The notes under the pieces: generated by a model
Database searches by the model: none
Told to the model about the DNA's origin: nothing
What the model saw: only the letters and a program-made list of their open reading frames with translations
Program-made: the position numbers and the translations under genes
Part shown: one piece after another, positions 34,099-43,459 of the stretch
How the letters are laid out: the number at the start of each line of letters is the position of its first letter
How positions within the stretch are numbered: position 1 is the first letter of the stretch
Assembly (NCBI GenBank): GCA_039817415.1
Contig: JBCBVV010000014.1
Span: 89,428-153,427 of the forward strand
DNA length: 64,000 nucleotides
Source of the DNA: JALEFZ01 sp039817415
Lineage (GTDB): Bacteria > Bacteroidota > Bacteroidia > J057
Direction of reading: 5' to 3'

Positions 34099-34860
34099 AT
34101 GCAAGCACTTAAAGCCCTGATCATAGATGACGAAGCCATTAGCCGAGAAACCCTCAGAACGTATCTGGAGCGCTATTGCCCGCAGGTAAATGTATTGGGA
34201 GAAGCTGATGGGGTAAAAGCGGGCTTGGCAGCCATTTCGAAGCACAAGCCTGATTTGATCTTCCTTGATGTAGAAATGCCCTATGGCAATGCCTTTGACC
34301 TATTGGAACAAGTAGAGGACATCAGTTTTGAAACCATCTTTGTAACGGCCTATTCTCAATATGCACTAAAAGCCTTGAATCAATCTGCGGCTTATTACTT
34401 ACTCAAACCGGTGGATGTAGATGAACTCATCGCTGCCATTGACAAGGTGGCTGATAACATCAAGAAGAACCAACAGGCCTTTCACACAAGAATATTGGTA
34501 GAAAATCTCCGAACCATGCAGCAACAATCCCGCAAAGTGGTGCTGCCTGTGATGGAAGGCTTTGAGGTGATCAAAATGAAGGAAATCATTCGCTGTCAAG
34601 CCAATGGGAACTTCACAGATATCTTCCTGAAAGAGGGTAAAAAGAAAATGATTTGTAGGCCCTTGAAGCACTTCGAGGAGATTTTAGGGGAGGCGGGCTT
34701 TATGCGTGTACACCGCGCTCATGTCATCAACCTGGAATATGTGATTGGCTACATTCGTGGAAAGGCAGGACAAGTCAGAATGGATGATGGTTCGGAGATT
34801 CAAGTCTCTACCAGCTACAAAAAGGAATTGATGGACCATTTCGCTCAATCGGGTAAATAG
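34099..34860 (+). CDS. LytTR response regulator
   Basis: This 253-residue regulator starts 9 bp after the kinase gene, so the two form a pair. Residues 1-120 are a receiver domain: the acidic pocket at D10-D11, the phospho-acceptor D57 in LIFLDVEMP, a switch Thr in IFVTAYSQYAL, and K in LLKPVD. Residues ~150-250 are a LytTR DNA-binding domain with ANGNFTDIFLKEGKKK and the RVHRAHVINLEYV strand. It is expected to bind a direct-repeat site near its target genes. I did not find such a site. Confidence 0.95.
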   Translation: MQALKALIIDDEAISRETLRTYLERYCPQVNVLGEADGVKAGLAAISKHKPDLIFLDVEMPYGNAFDLLEQVEDISFETIFVTAYSQYALKALNQSAAYYLLKPVDVDELIAAIDKVADNIKKNQQAFHTRILVENLRTMQQQSRKVVLPVMEGFEVIKMKEIIRCQANGNFTDIFLKEGKKKMICRPLKHFEEILGEAGFMRVHRAHVINLEYVIGYIRGKAGQVRMDDGSEIQVSTSYKKELMDHFAQSGK

Positions 34861-34868
34861 ATACTTTC

Positions 34869-35246
34869 TTATCCCTTGTCTTCCTCATGTTCCTTCGCAG
34901 AACGAAAACCGATCAAATTCCCATCAGGATCACGGAATTTGGCGATGGTTCCCCAGTCATATTCTCCATAGGAATATGCAATCCCATGGGCATCCAATAA
35001 TTCACAAGCTTGCTTGACATCCTGAACATTGAAACGAAGGCAAGTTCTATCCCTTTTCACAGGGGTAGGTATTTTTTCTTCCGTTTCATCATCTACCTCT
35101 ACCATCAGATAGCTCCCTCCCATTTCAAAACAAGTGAGCATCTCCTTTCGATAGAGCACTGGAAGCCTAAGAACCTCTTCGTAGAAAAAGACACATTCTT
35201 TGTATCTGATGGTATAAAGAATAAACCCAGATTGTACAAGTTCCAT
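34869..35246 (-). CDS. VOC (glyoxalase/dioxygenase-fold) family protein
   Basis: This 125-residue protein has the paired beta-alpha-beta-beta-beta modules of the VOC fold: FILYTIRYKECVFFYEEVL with LTCFEMGGSYLMVEV first, and TCLRFNVQDVKQACELL with IAKFRDPDGNLIGF second. The FRDPDGN segment is the standard end of a bleomycin-resistance/glyoxalase domain. Metal ligands are not clear, so the activity cannot be named. It converges on the LytTR gene with an 8-bp gap and is separated from fsa by a terminator. Confidence 0.88.
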   Translation of the reverse strand: MELVQSGFILYTIRYKECVFFYEEVLRLPVLYRKEMLTCFEMGGSYLMVEVDDETEEKIPTPVKRDRTCLRFNVQDVKQACELLDAHGIAYSYGEYDWGTIAKFRDPDGNLIGFRSAKEHEEDKG

Positions 35247-35260
35247 GACTTTAATTTATA

Positions 35261-35302
35261 ATAAAAACAGAAAGGAGGGAAGTTAGCCCACCCTCCTTTC
35301 TG
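35261..35302 (-). terminator. Terminator of the transaldolase-like gene
   Basis: A 12-bp perfect stem, CAGAAAGGAGGG/CCCTCCTTTCTG (35268-35279 and 35291-35302), is followed on the minus strand by TTTTTATTATAAATT. Confidence 0.85.
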
Positions 35303-35359
35303 TATAATGTCTTAGCCAATATCCTTGCATGTGCTACGCTAAGGAATTGGAAAATATGC

Positions 35360-36007
35360 TTATTGCTGAGTCTTGGCGTGGTCGGCCAAAAACTTCGCCA
35401 AACCGCTATCAGTCAATGGATGCTTCATCAGGCCATTGATGACCTTGAAAGGAACAGTTGCTACATCTGCACCCGCTAATGCTGCATTCAATACATGCTG
35501 ATTGTGGCGAACAGAAGCTGCCAAAATCTCCGTTTCAAACATATAGTTATCAAAGATCAATCTGATCTGCTCGATCAATTCCATTCCTTCGTGTCCGATA
35601 TCATCCAGACGTCCGATGAATGGGCTTACGTACTTGGCTCCAGCTTTGGCCGCAATCAGGGCTTGAATAGGCTGAAAAATCAAGGTGGTATTAATTTTGA
35701 TGCCTTCAGATGAAAGGGTTTTCATCGCCTTCACACCTTCGGAGATCATAGGGATCTTCACAGTGATGTTTGGGTGAATCTTTACCAATTCACGCCCCTC
35801 AGCAACAATTCCTTCGTAATCCGTTGAGATCACCTCAGCGCTTACATCACCATCTACAATGTCGCATATGGCTTTGTAGTGTCCACGAACATCAGTGATG
35901 CCCTCTTTTGCCATCAAAGAAGGGTTGGTTGTTACACCATCCAGAATACCCATGGCATTGGCTTCACGGATTTCGTCAAGATTTGCAGTATCGATGAAGA
36001 ATTTCAT
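35360..36007 (-). CDS. fsa: Fructose-6-phosphate aldolase / transaldolase-like enzyme
   Basis: This 215-residue enzyme belongs to the short transaldolase family (FSA/TalC type). MKFFIDTANLDEIREA begins it, followed by GVTTNPSLMAKEG and the Schiff-base lysine K84 in ITVKIPM. Then come INTTLIFQPIQALIA, FIGRLDDIG and AASVRHNQHVL. The size fits FSA/MipB-type proteins rather than the ~320-residue classical transaldolase. It could act as transaldolase in the pentose phosphate pathway or as an aldolase; sequence alone does not decide. It is cytoplasmic. Confidence 0.93.
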   Translation of the reverse strand: MKFFIDTANLDEIREANAMGILDGVTTNPSLMAKEGITDVRGHYKAICDIVDGDVSAEVISTDYEGIVAEGRELVKIHPNITVKIPMISEGVKAMKTLSSEGIKINTTLIFQPIQALIAAKAGAKYVSPFIGRLDDIGHEGMELIEQIRLIFDNYMFETEILAASVRHNQHVLNAALAGADVATVPFKVINGLMKHPLTDSGLAKFLADHAKTQQ

Positions 36008-36160
36008 GTTTGAGGAATATTTGTAAAATATACAATAAATGTTGAAGTGCGAGAAAGCTAGACATTTTTCCTGAATTCTCGAATTCTTTTTTTGTCCGTC
36101 TTCCCAAATTTTTCAACAGTCTGATCAAAATTCTCTAAATTGGTAGTCCACTGATGTCGT

Positions 36161-37672
36161 ATGGCTGACCCCGTATTTTTTTTAGCATATGCTAATGATC
36201 GCTCTGACCCTGATCGCTATCTCAGAAATCTCGTCAATGAGGTAAGAGCAATCCGAGCTGCCATGGAGGATAAAATCATTCCTCCTTACCGTATCGAACT
36301 GCGACCAAACGCTACGCTCAATGACATCATAGATGTCTTCGACCGCTATGGGAAGCAAGTACGCATGTTCCACTATGCCGGTCATGCTGATTCTCTACGA
36401 CTCATGTTTGAGGAAGATAGCATGCACGAGTCAGGTTTTGCTTCTCTGGAAGGATTTACCCGTTTACTTGCTCAGCAAGAAGGCCTACGGCTAGTGTTTC
36501 TGAACGGATGTACCACCCAAGAACATGCAAAAAACATGCTTGATGCAGGTATTCCTGCCGTGGTCGCAACTTCTAATCTGATCAACGATGCCGCTGCTGT
36601 GATGTTTGCCGAACGCTTTTATCAGCAGATGTCCAACCAGCACAACATCCAAAAAGCCTTTACTGATGCAGAAATAAAAGTTCAAACTGCCCTGGCGGGA
36701 GAAGCTGGCGGAGGAACCAGAGCCCTTTATTGGGACCAAAGTGATGTGCCAGCCGATGATTTCCCTTGGAAAGTTTTTGGAACACCCTCGGATTTAGATT
36801 GGAGAATCACAGTCCGCAAAGGTTCATCCAATGGAAGCATCATACACCTGATGGTAGACCGAGATCGTCAAGCTGAGCCCTTTCAGGATAGTTGTGATCA
36901 AATCCTCGAAAACAATACCCACCCCCCGCAATTCTATGTCATTCACGGCAGCCGAACAGAAAGGCATAGGAGCTTGGTTACCCGCTTCCGCGAAGCCAAT
37001 ATCCGCTACAGTGCGGAAAGGATACTGGGTGAAGAAAGAGGAATTGTCCATTTCTATGATATCAAAGAATGGCCCTATACAGGAGAATTGGCCATGCGGC
37101 AAAGAAACCTCAAACGAGGCATTGCACGTGCGATTGAATTTGATGGACTAGCTGGGAGTAACTGGAATGGAAGAGACCTTATTGAACAACAAAAATCAAG
37201 AGGAGGTGTCATTGTATTTCAACATACCCTGACAGCTGAAAAGTGGGATACCCAGACGATCAAACTCATCAAGTGGTATATCAAAGATTTTTGGAATGTT
37301 GCCGATGAAGCCCTTCCACAATTCATCATCTTCCTCAATCTGATCTATCCCGAAGAAAGACAAAGCCGCCTATCCAAATTATTTGGTGGAGCCAATCGTC
37401 GCCAACGAATCCAAAAACAGCTCATGGAAATCATGAGCGAAACCCCCGATGTCTTTAAAATCCTACGAGAAATCAAACCCGTAGCCTATGAAGATGTCGT
37501 TAGTTGGGTGGATGAATATTTCGCAGACGAATTGAGCGGCCTAGCAGATATCATCTATTCCAACAAATCACAGAAAATGCTGCCCATGGAGGTAGTGGAA
37601 TATAAACTGAAAAAGGAAGTTGATCGTATTAATCAAGAGAAAGCCCGGAAAGAACTTTTCGGTGAAATATGA
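36161..37672 (+). CDS. CHAT-domain (caspase-like) protease with iSTAND-like C-terminal region
   Basis: This 503-residue protein has no signal peptide. Residues ~1-205 form a CHAT domain, a caspase-fold cysteine peptidase: an N-terminal VFFLAYANDR strand, the histidine motif FHYAGHAD with candidate catalytic H75, and FLNGCTT with candidate nucleophile C117. The GIPAVVATSNLINDAAAVMFAERFY landmarks of the core follow (G130 to Y154). Residues ~225-470 have alternating strands and helices, including FYVIHGSRTERHRSLVTRF, VIVFQHTLTAEKWDTQ and LPQFIIFLNLIYP. These look like the inactive STAND (iSTAND) module that conflict-system authors describe; this part is my inference. It starts the 36.1-43.5 kb block, and the next gene, the large WD40 protein, begins 87 bp later. 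Confidence 0.88.
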   Translation: MADPVFFLAYANDRSDPDRYLRNLVNEVRAIRAAMEDKIIPPYRIELRPNATLNDIIDVFDRYGKQVRMFHYAGHADSLRLMFEEDSMHESGFASLEGFTRLLAQQEGLRLVFLNGCTTQEHAKNMLDAGIPAVVATSNLINDAAAVMFAERFYQQMSNQHNIQKAFTDAEIKVQTALAGEAGGGTRALYWDQSDVPADDFPWKVFGTPSDLDWRITVRKGSSNGSIIHLMVDRDRQAEPFQDSCDQILENNTHPPQFYVIHGSRTERHRSLVTRFREANIRYSAERILGEERGIVHFYDIKEWPYTGELAMRQRNLKRGIARAIEFDGLAGSNWNGRDLIEQQKSRGGVIVFQHTLTAEKWDTQTIKLIKWYIKDFWNVADEALPQFIIFLNLIYPEERQSRLSKLFGGANRRQRIQKQLMEIMSETPDVFKILREIKPVAYEDVVSWVDEYFADELSGLADIIYSNKSQKMLPMEVVEYKLKKEVDRINQEKARKELFGEI

Positions 37673-37759
37673 TCCTCCATACCCATTGTCATAAGCTCAT
37701 CAAAACACCAATGAGATCAAATCGCTGGATGAAAGTCCTGCGAAAACAACACTAAGAAC

Positions 37760-40700
37760 ATGTCCCAGGGATCAACATCTAAGAGCAATGTGAACTTTTG
37801 GTTGAATATATTCTCCCAAAGACCCGTCTATATTATCTTCAGCGGGATCATTGTGATTTCCTTTGCGGTATTGGGGGTAGCCATGCTAAACTGCTGGACC
37901 AAAACCCATGATATCAATGAGATGCTCAACTGTATGACGGGCAGCCTTTACCATGATATCACAGAGGTTGTCATCGATCCTGCAGATAAACGTACGACCG
38001 ACGAAGAGTGGAAACCTGTTATCAACCCTCGTTTTGAACTTCCTGAGGGCAAAATGATCGAAGAGGATATTTCTGACCTTCAGGCAAAATGGTACCAACG
38101 ATACGGGGGCCTGATCAAACTGTTGATTGTCGTTTCTCTTCTTACTTTCCTTGTCCTATATGAAATCTACAAGCATTGGCGAAGACGGTTCTTCTATAAA
38201 TTAGAGGATGAGGACAATGTCGGCTATCTCTGGTCCATCAAAGCCAAGGAGGAAGATGTTCAGCTTTATAGAACCCAAGAATTTGAGGAAGCCTCCAATC
38301 ATCTGTTGGCAGAAAATACAGCTTCGAGTACCGAAGAAACGACCATGGTCCCGGCTAGGACCTTCAAGTATCTTGTCCTGATTGAAAAACTCGACAAGGA
38401 GGATCATCTGGCAATGCTATACGATCAGGTCATGATGGACCTGACCAAACAACGGGTAGAAATGGAGCGATTCTTCTACCAGGATGATCCTAGGCTCGTC
38501 TTCAAGGAAAAGTATAAAAAGGAATTCCACTTAGACCAACTGCAAGCAGAATATCCTGAGCATAAACTCATCATTTTGGGTCAGGCCGAATCCTTCTTCG
38601 ACGCCTTGACAGATGGTTGGGATGCGTGGACTCGTATGTTGTCAAAGTGGAAAAGGGTCATCGTAATGACACCTAAGGTTCCGCTGGCATGGGGCCATAG
38701 AGAAGTGGTATTATCTAAAAAATACACCCTTCTACCCGCTACCTTGAAGGCCATTGGACTCTTACCGCAAATATTAGCAGAGGGTGATGTTCCCCCTTTG
38801 AAATACTGGATCAACGAAAATGAATATCCAGCTCCTCCTGATTTAGATAGCCCTGAATTGATCGAAGAACTCAAACTATATTTCGATACAACCTACGAAG
38901 GCTTGGAAGAGCATTATCATCAGGGAGCGGGAAAAGACATGTTTAAGTGGCTTTGTGCCACAGCCGTTTATGCCGAATTGTCTTGGGACCTAACGCTTGC
39001 CCTCGGCAATTCCCTCAACAAAATGGGAGAATCAGAGCTGGTAACCCCACCTCATCTGTATAGAATTGCTTCTTTGGATTGGTTTAGAGATGGGATCATA
39101 CCAGAGGAGAAAAGGGCTCTTCTTCTCGCTCAGTTGGACGAAGAAAGCCTAACAATCACACGGGAAACCATCATTGAACTCCTTCACGAGAATACACCAC
39201 CACCCCATACCTACGCTGCTGCCCTTCATCAACTTCAATTGGCCGTGCAAGAGGCTCAACTACACCCAAGCATTCAAAAACACCTTTCGGTTGTTCAGAT
39301 GGTACAGGATTTTAGCCTGAACCACGAACTCACCGATCCAACTGTGCAGGCGTATCTAAGAGAGTACCCGAAAAACCTGCCCAATATTCCCATACCTGAA
39401 AATGTATCAGAATACATCTTCGAAAGTGGAGCACCAGCTCTGGGGATGCAATCATGGGTAAGAATTACCTTGGGAATCGCCTTTGTATTATTGATTCTCT
39501 TGACACTTGACCCTACGCGTTTGGATAAAGTTCAGTCCTTTAGAAACAGGGACTATTTCATCTCAAATGATGATGCGCGTATGCGCTTCCACGCCTTCAA
39601 AGGAAACACTTATTTGACAGAAGGAAATTTAGATGCCGCCGAGAGGGAGTACGAAGAATCACTTTTCTTTGGCAAAACCTCCTCAGGCAAAGAATATTTG
39701 ATTGCCGAGTATAACCTCAACCTAGTAAAACTTAACCAAGGTAGGAGAGGAGAAGCGGAAGCTGGTTTTGATGAAGTCGCCAATAAAGTAGACCGCTTTC
39801 TGGCAGACAATGTCGATCCTAAAATGCCGCGGGAAAAGGCTGAAGAAGTAAAATCCAAAACAGGCTACATCCGAGGTCTGCTCGATTATGAAGCAGGGGA
39901 CATAGTTGCTGCCAACGAACAATTCAGCAATATCCCTGTGCAGACGACTCGCTTCTCCATAGATGCGGTCTATGCAAAAGCTGTCCTTTCCCTAGAAAAA
40001 GGAATTTCTCAGCAAACAGAGGGCATCCAACAGGATAACAACATTCGATTGGCGCTGAATGGATTTGAGGAGATCGCCCAAAAAGAGCCTGGCTTTTTTG
40101 AGAAAAACGGAAAAGTTCTATCGGTTTTGGATTCCCTTCAAGCCAATACGCCTAATCAAGCCCTTAAACAACGTATCGGGGAATCCCTAGACATCATCCG
40201 AACAGGAAGAAAGAAGGATATTGAGACTCCAGAAAACGTTGATACAGCTGTTCAAACAGCTACCAAAAAGGAGAAGGTCATGCAATATGTGACTGACTTC
40301 AGGGAAGGAAAGGCGATCATTCTTGATGGAAAGAAGGTAGGCTTTGTTGATACCCTTGGGAGCATGGCTTCGGATCAGATGTATGATGATGCCAGAACCT
40401 TTCACGGAGGTTTAGCAGCTGTCAAACGAGAAGGCAAGTGGGGTTATATCAATACAAACTTCCACGCCGTAATTCCCTACCAGTTTGACAATGCAAGAGA
40501 TTTTCAGGAAGGCTTTGCCTCAGTGAAGATAGATGGAAAATGGGGCTTGATTGATGAAAAAGGAGAATTAGCCCTTCCCTATACCTATCAATATCCCATT
40601 CTCTTTGATTACCCTGATTTGCGCCCAAAAGGAGCAGAAGCCATGGCTGTTATTCGCACCAAAAATGGCTACCAATACATCAATCGAAAAGGAGAAGTCT

Positions 40701-41725
40701 TGTTTGATGGAGCCAGGTTCCGCCATGCCCGTAATTTTATGGGAGACAAGGCCCTTGTCAAGCGTTGGAATAAGGTATTTGAAATTGGGAGGGATGGGCA
40801 ATGCATTCCTTCCGAAAAGAAAGAATGTCCGCAAGAAAGATGGCGCCACTCTCGCCCAATCGCCATCAAGGGCCATGCAGGAGATGTATACGAAGGAATG
40901 TTCTCTCCGAATGGCAAATTTGTCGTTACCGCATCTGATGATAGTACCGTAAGGATTTCAGGGGCCAATGGACAACAACTTCAAGCTGTTTTACTCCACA
41001 AATCCAAGGTGAGATCACTAGAAGTTTCCCCCAATTCTCGAAGAATTGCCTCTGCTTCCCAGGGAGGAGAACTCAACATCTGGACCGCAGAAGGCGCCTT
41101 GGTCAAATCCTTCTTTGAGCCCAAACAAAACCTGATCAGCCTTTCCTGGTCCCCTAATGGAAAATGGCTCATTTGCGGCTCAGCCAATGGTAAAATCTAT
41201 CTTTATAATATGGCCAAGCTGATTTTGGCCAATGTATTTGACACATCTTCGGATGGTGCAGGTGCACTTGACTTTGCACCTAATAGTAAAACATTTGCAG
41301 CAGGACTAGAATCTGGATTGCTTCAGATCTGGAACCTGCAAGGGGAAGTCATGAAGGAGATTGATGTAAGAAGTTCAATCGAATCTGTCGATTATTCACC
41401 TGATGGGAAGCAAATTGCAGTAGCTGCCAGGGTACCCTTTGCTTATGTGTACAATACTGAAGGCAAAAATCTGAAAATTCTGAGTGGGCATAAAGATTGG
41501 GTCAGTCAGATTCAATATTCTCCTGACGGGAATTACATCTTGACTGCTTCCTACGACCAGAGCCTCAGGGTTTGGAACAATGATGGAAAAGTCGTCATGC
41601 AAATTAGAAAACCTGGGGTTATTCGCTCTGCCTCTTTCTCTGCAGATGGAAAAGCAATCATCGTAAGCAGCAGAAATGCGAGAAAAGGAATAAGAGCTAC
41701 CGTCTACGCTTTGGCTACATACTAA
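37760..41725 (+). CDS. Large membrane protein with vWA-like, TPR, WG and WD40 regions
   Basis: This 1321-residue protein has transmembrane helices at about 23-43, 118-137 and 564-582. The KHWRRRFFYK after the second suggests that the 146-560 region is cytoplasmic. Residues ~200-345 look like a Rossmann/vWA-like module (KYLVLIEKL, VEMERFFYQDDPRLVF, HKLIILGQAESFFD, WKRVIVMTPKVPLAWG); this is inference. TPR-like helices lie at ~595-770, WG beta repeats at ~850-1010 (AVKREGKWGYIN, SVKIDGKWGLID) and seven WD40 blades at 1033-1321 (each with a S-P/A-N/D-G-K turn). It follows the CHAT gene by 87 bp and is probably its partner. No catalytic residues are visible. Topology of the propeller is ambiguous, because positive charges also follow the third helix. 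Confidence 0.85.
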   Translation: MSQGSTSKSNVNFWLNIFSQRPVYIIFSGIIVISFAVLGVAMLNCWTKTHDINEMLNCMTGSLYHDITEVVIDPADKRTTDEEWKPVINPRFELPEGKMIEEDISDLQAKWYQRYGGLIKLLIVVSLLTFLVLYEIYKHWRRRFFYKLEDEDNVGYLWSIKAKEEDVQLYRTQEFEEASNHLLAENTASSTEETTMVPARTFKYLVLIEKLDKEDHLAMLYDQVMMDLTKQRVEMERFFYQDDPRLVFKEKYKKEFHLDQLQAEYPEHKLIILGQAESFFDALTDGWDAWTRMLSKWKRVIVMTPKVPLAWGHREVVLSKKYTLLPATLKAIGLLPQILAEGDVPPLKYWINENEYPAPPDLDSPELIEELKLYFDTTYEGLEEHYHQGAGKDMFKWLCATAVYAELSWDLTLALGNSLNKMGESELVTPPHLYRIASLDWFRDGIIPEEKRALLLAQLDEESLTITRETIIELLHENTPPPHTYAAALHQLQLAVQEAQLHPSIQKHLSVVQMVQDFSLNHELTDPTVQAYLREYPKNLPNIPIPENVSEYIFESGAPALGMQSWVRITLGIAFVLLILLTLDPTRLDKVQSFRNRDYFISNDDARMRFHAFKGNTYLTEGNLDAAEREYEESLFFGKTSSGKEYLIAEYNLNLVKLNQGRRGEAEAGFDEVANKVDRFLADNVDPKMPREKAEEVKSKTGYIRGLLDYEAGDIVAANEQFSNIPVQTTRFSIDAVYAKAVLSLEKGISQQTEGIQQDNNIRLALNGFEEIAQKEPGFFEKNGKVLSVLDSLQANTPNQALKQRIGESLDIIRTGRKKDIETPENVDTAVQTATKKEKVMQYVTDFREGKAIILDGKKVGFVDTLGSMASDQMYDDARTFHGGLAAVKREGKWGYINTNFHAVIPYQFDNARDFQEGFASVKIDGKWGLIDEKGELALPYTYQYPILFDYPDLRPKGAEAMAVIRTKNGYQYINRKGEVLFDGARFRHARNFMGDKALVKRWNKVFEIGRDGQCIPSEKKECPQERWRHSRPIAIKGHAGDVYEGMFSPNGKFVVTASDDSTVRISGANGQQLQAVLLHKSKVRSLEVSPNSRRIASASQGGELNIWTAEGALVKSFFEPKQNLISLSWSPNGKWLICGSANGKIYLYNMAKLILANVFDTSSDGAGALDFAPNSKTFAAGLESGLLQIWNLQGEVMKEIDVRSSIESVDYSPDGKQIAVAARVPFAYVYNTEGKNLKILSGHKDWVSQIQYSPDGNYILTASYDQSLRVWNNDGKVVMQIRKPGVIRSASFSADGKAIIVSSRNARKGIRATVYALATY

Positions 41726-41793
41726 AAGCGAAAAAAATTCCAGCCATTGGATTGTGGAACTCTTTTTGTTCTTCTTTGGTCAAAACTAAGATC

Positions 41794-42171
41794 ATGAAGG
41801 CCAACTACACATCAGAGACATCCACCCAAGGAAATGGATTCCGTTTTTGGACGGAGATGGGGCTATGTATCCTTGTAGCACTCATTGCCATGAATTTTAC
41901 CCAGCGACCTCCTGATAAAGAGCCTGCTGAAGCCAATATGGTGGAAGTAGAAACCGCCCTCATCAAACTAGAGCACAATGTTCTTCACACCAAATACGAT
42001 CCTCAGATTTATGCTGCAGTTGAGGACATCTTGGCATTTTATGAAATTTTACTCCTAGGATATCAGAAAAATGATCTGGCAGATCGAAATGAAATCAGAC
42101 GACTTTTGGTACGTATTGAAATCATGAGATTCCAGTTTGATCATCATTTTTCTGAGCAATTGCATAGATAG
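41794..42171 (+). CDS. Small single-pass membrane protein
   Basis: This 125-residue protein starts at ATG 41794 (the frame is open 42 bases upstream). It has a short polar head, one transmembrane helix at about 17-36 (FWTEMGLCILVALIAMNF) and a helical tail of ~85 residues rich in charged amino acids. I recognise no family. It lies 68 bp after the WD40 protein gene, so it may belong to that unit. A start at the ATG is assumed. Confidence 0.65.
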   Translation: MKANYTSETSTQGNGFRFWTEMGLCILVALIAMNFTQRPPDKEPAEANMVEVETALIKLEHNVLHTKYDPQIYAAVEDILAFYEILLLGYQKNDLADRNEIRRLLVRIEIMRFQFDHHFSEQLHR

Positions 42172-42296
42172 ATTCGCCTACATTCTCCTATGAAATGTCT
42201 TTATTGATCTTCCAATTTTTCGCTCCTTCCCTTTTCGTTTCATTCAGGATGTAGGAAAATTTAAAAAAGCTTACTTACTACATGCATATTTGGATG

Positions 42297-42304
42297 TATT
42301 TTTG
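42297..42304 (+). promoter_or_regulatory. Possible -7 promoter box before the coiled-coil gene
   Basis: TATTTTTG fits TAnnTTTG exactly, in a 245-bp gap in front of the coiled-coil gene. No clear -33 TTTG sits at the usual spacing, so the last gene may or may not have its own promoter. Confidence 0.35.
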
Positions 42305-42416
42305 CTTGTAAGAGATTGTCTTTCTGATGTTTTGGCCTAAATCCAAGAAAATGATGTAGGACAACGTTGGTATATTTATATTAGTTTTTTCCAATTTCTC
42401 ACAAACGACTACAAAG

Positions 42417-43433
42417 GTGAATAGAAATTATATCATCGTCATTGCACTCGGCATCGCTACCCTGATTGCCTTTTTGCTGCTTAACTATTTCTCCAAACCC
42501 GCCATTCCTGAAAATTCAGTAGAAGAGGTTGAGGAATTGAAGAAAGAGCTGGCAGAGGTGGATCAGAATGTATTAGAACTTGAAATCATTTCCGAGACGC
42601 AAGGAACAGCTATCAATAGTCTTCAGGGTTTGCTGGATGAAAAATACACGCAGATCAAGAAATATGAAGAGCAGATCAATGAGATGCAAGACCGTGTAAA
42701 TGAGATGGAAAAGCAGGGCTCCTTAGATCAAGAGACGATCGATGAATTGAAAGCCAAAATCGCTGAGTCGAGAACAAAGGTTGACAACACAAAAGGTGAA
42801 CTGTTGGATGACTATCGCAAAGAAATGGACATCCTCGTGGTAGACATTGCCAGAGTTACCCGTGGCATGGACAGCATCGTCATCGAAAAAAATACAAGGG
42901 ACTCTCTACTTGTAGCGAGAACCAACGAGATCGAAAGATACCAGAAGAAGATCCTAGACTGCGCAGATGCGAAGAACATCAATGAGGTGGAAATCCCTAA
43001 AATCCCTATCCTCAACGCTGTCAAATTCAAAGTAAGCAGCATTAAGAAAAACAGCCCAGAGCTGATTCAGGCTGAGTCTGTTAACAAAATACCAAGATTG
43101 GATCGAAATAGACTCGAAAGGCTAAACGTATGCTTTAATTTGGAAGGCAATGAGCTTGTATCATCCGGATCGAAAAAGCTATACATGTTCCTCAAAAACA
43201 AAAGGAATAGGTATTACACCTCTACAAGAGAAAGTGGAACAACCGTCAAGGAAGGTAAAAACATGACCTACACCAGATCATCTGAGGTTTCCTATAGAGC
43301 TACTTCTGGAAGTTATGAGGTATGCATGGACTTCATTCCGGATGATTCAGATAGGTTCTCCCTTGGAGTACATACAGTAGAAATCGTCCATGATGGAAAA
43401 ATTATTGGAACGACTAGCTTCTGGTTGAAATAA
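42417..43433 (+). CDS. Single-pass coiled-coil membrane protein
   Basis: This 338-residue protein starts at a GTG (no ATG is near). It has one transmembrane helix at residues 5-24 and a long coiled coil from about 35 to 195, with heptad-like E/K/L spacing (VEELKKELAEVDQNVLELE). A beta-rich C-terminal domain of ~120 residues follows (landmarks CFNLEGNELV, SYRATSGSYEVCMDFIP and VHTVEIVHDGKIIGTTSFWL), which looks like an Ig-type sandwich. I recognise no family. A strong terminator follows. Membership in the CHAT block rests on strand and order only. Confidence 0.7.
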   Translation: MNRNYIIVIALGIATLIAFLLLNYFSKPAIPENSVEEVEELKKELAEVDQNVLELEIISETQGTAINSLQGLLDEKYTQIKKYEEQINEMQDRVNEMEKQGSLDQETIDELKAKIAESRTKVDNTKGELLDDYRKEMDILVVDIARVTRGMDSIVIEKNTRDSLLVARTNEIERYQKKILDCADAKNINEVEIPKIPILNAVKFKVSSIKKNSPELIQAESVNKIPRLDRNRLERLNVCFNLEGNELVSSGSKKLYMFLKNKRNRYYTSTRESGTTVKEGKNMTYTRSSEVSYRATSGSYEVCMDFIPDDSDRFSLGVHTVEIVHDGKIIGTTSFWLK

Positions 43434-43459
43434 AGAAACATGACGAACGACCCATATTC

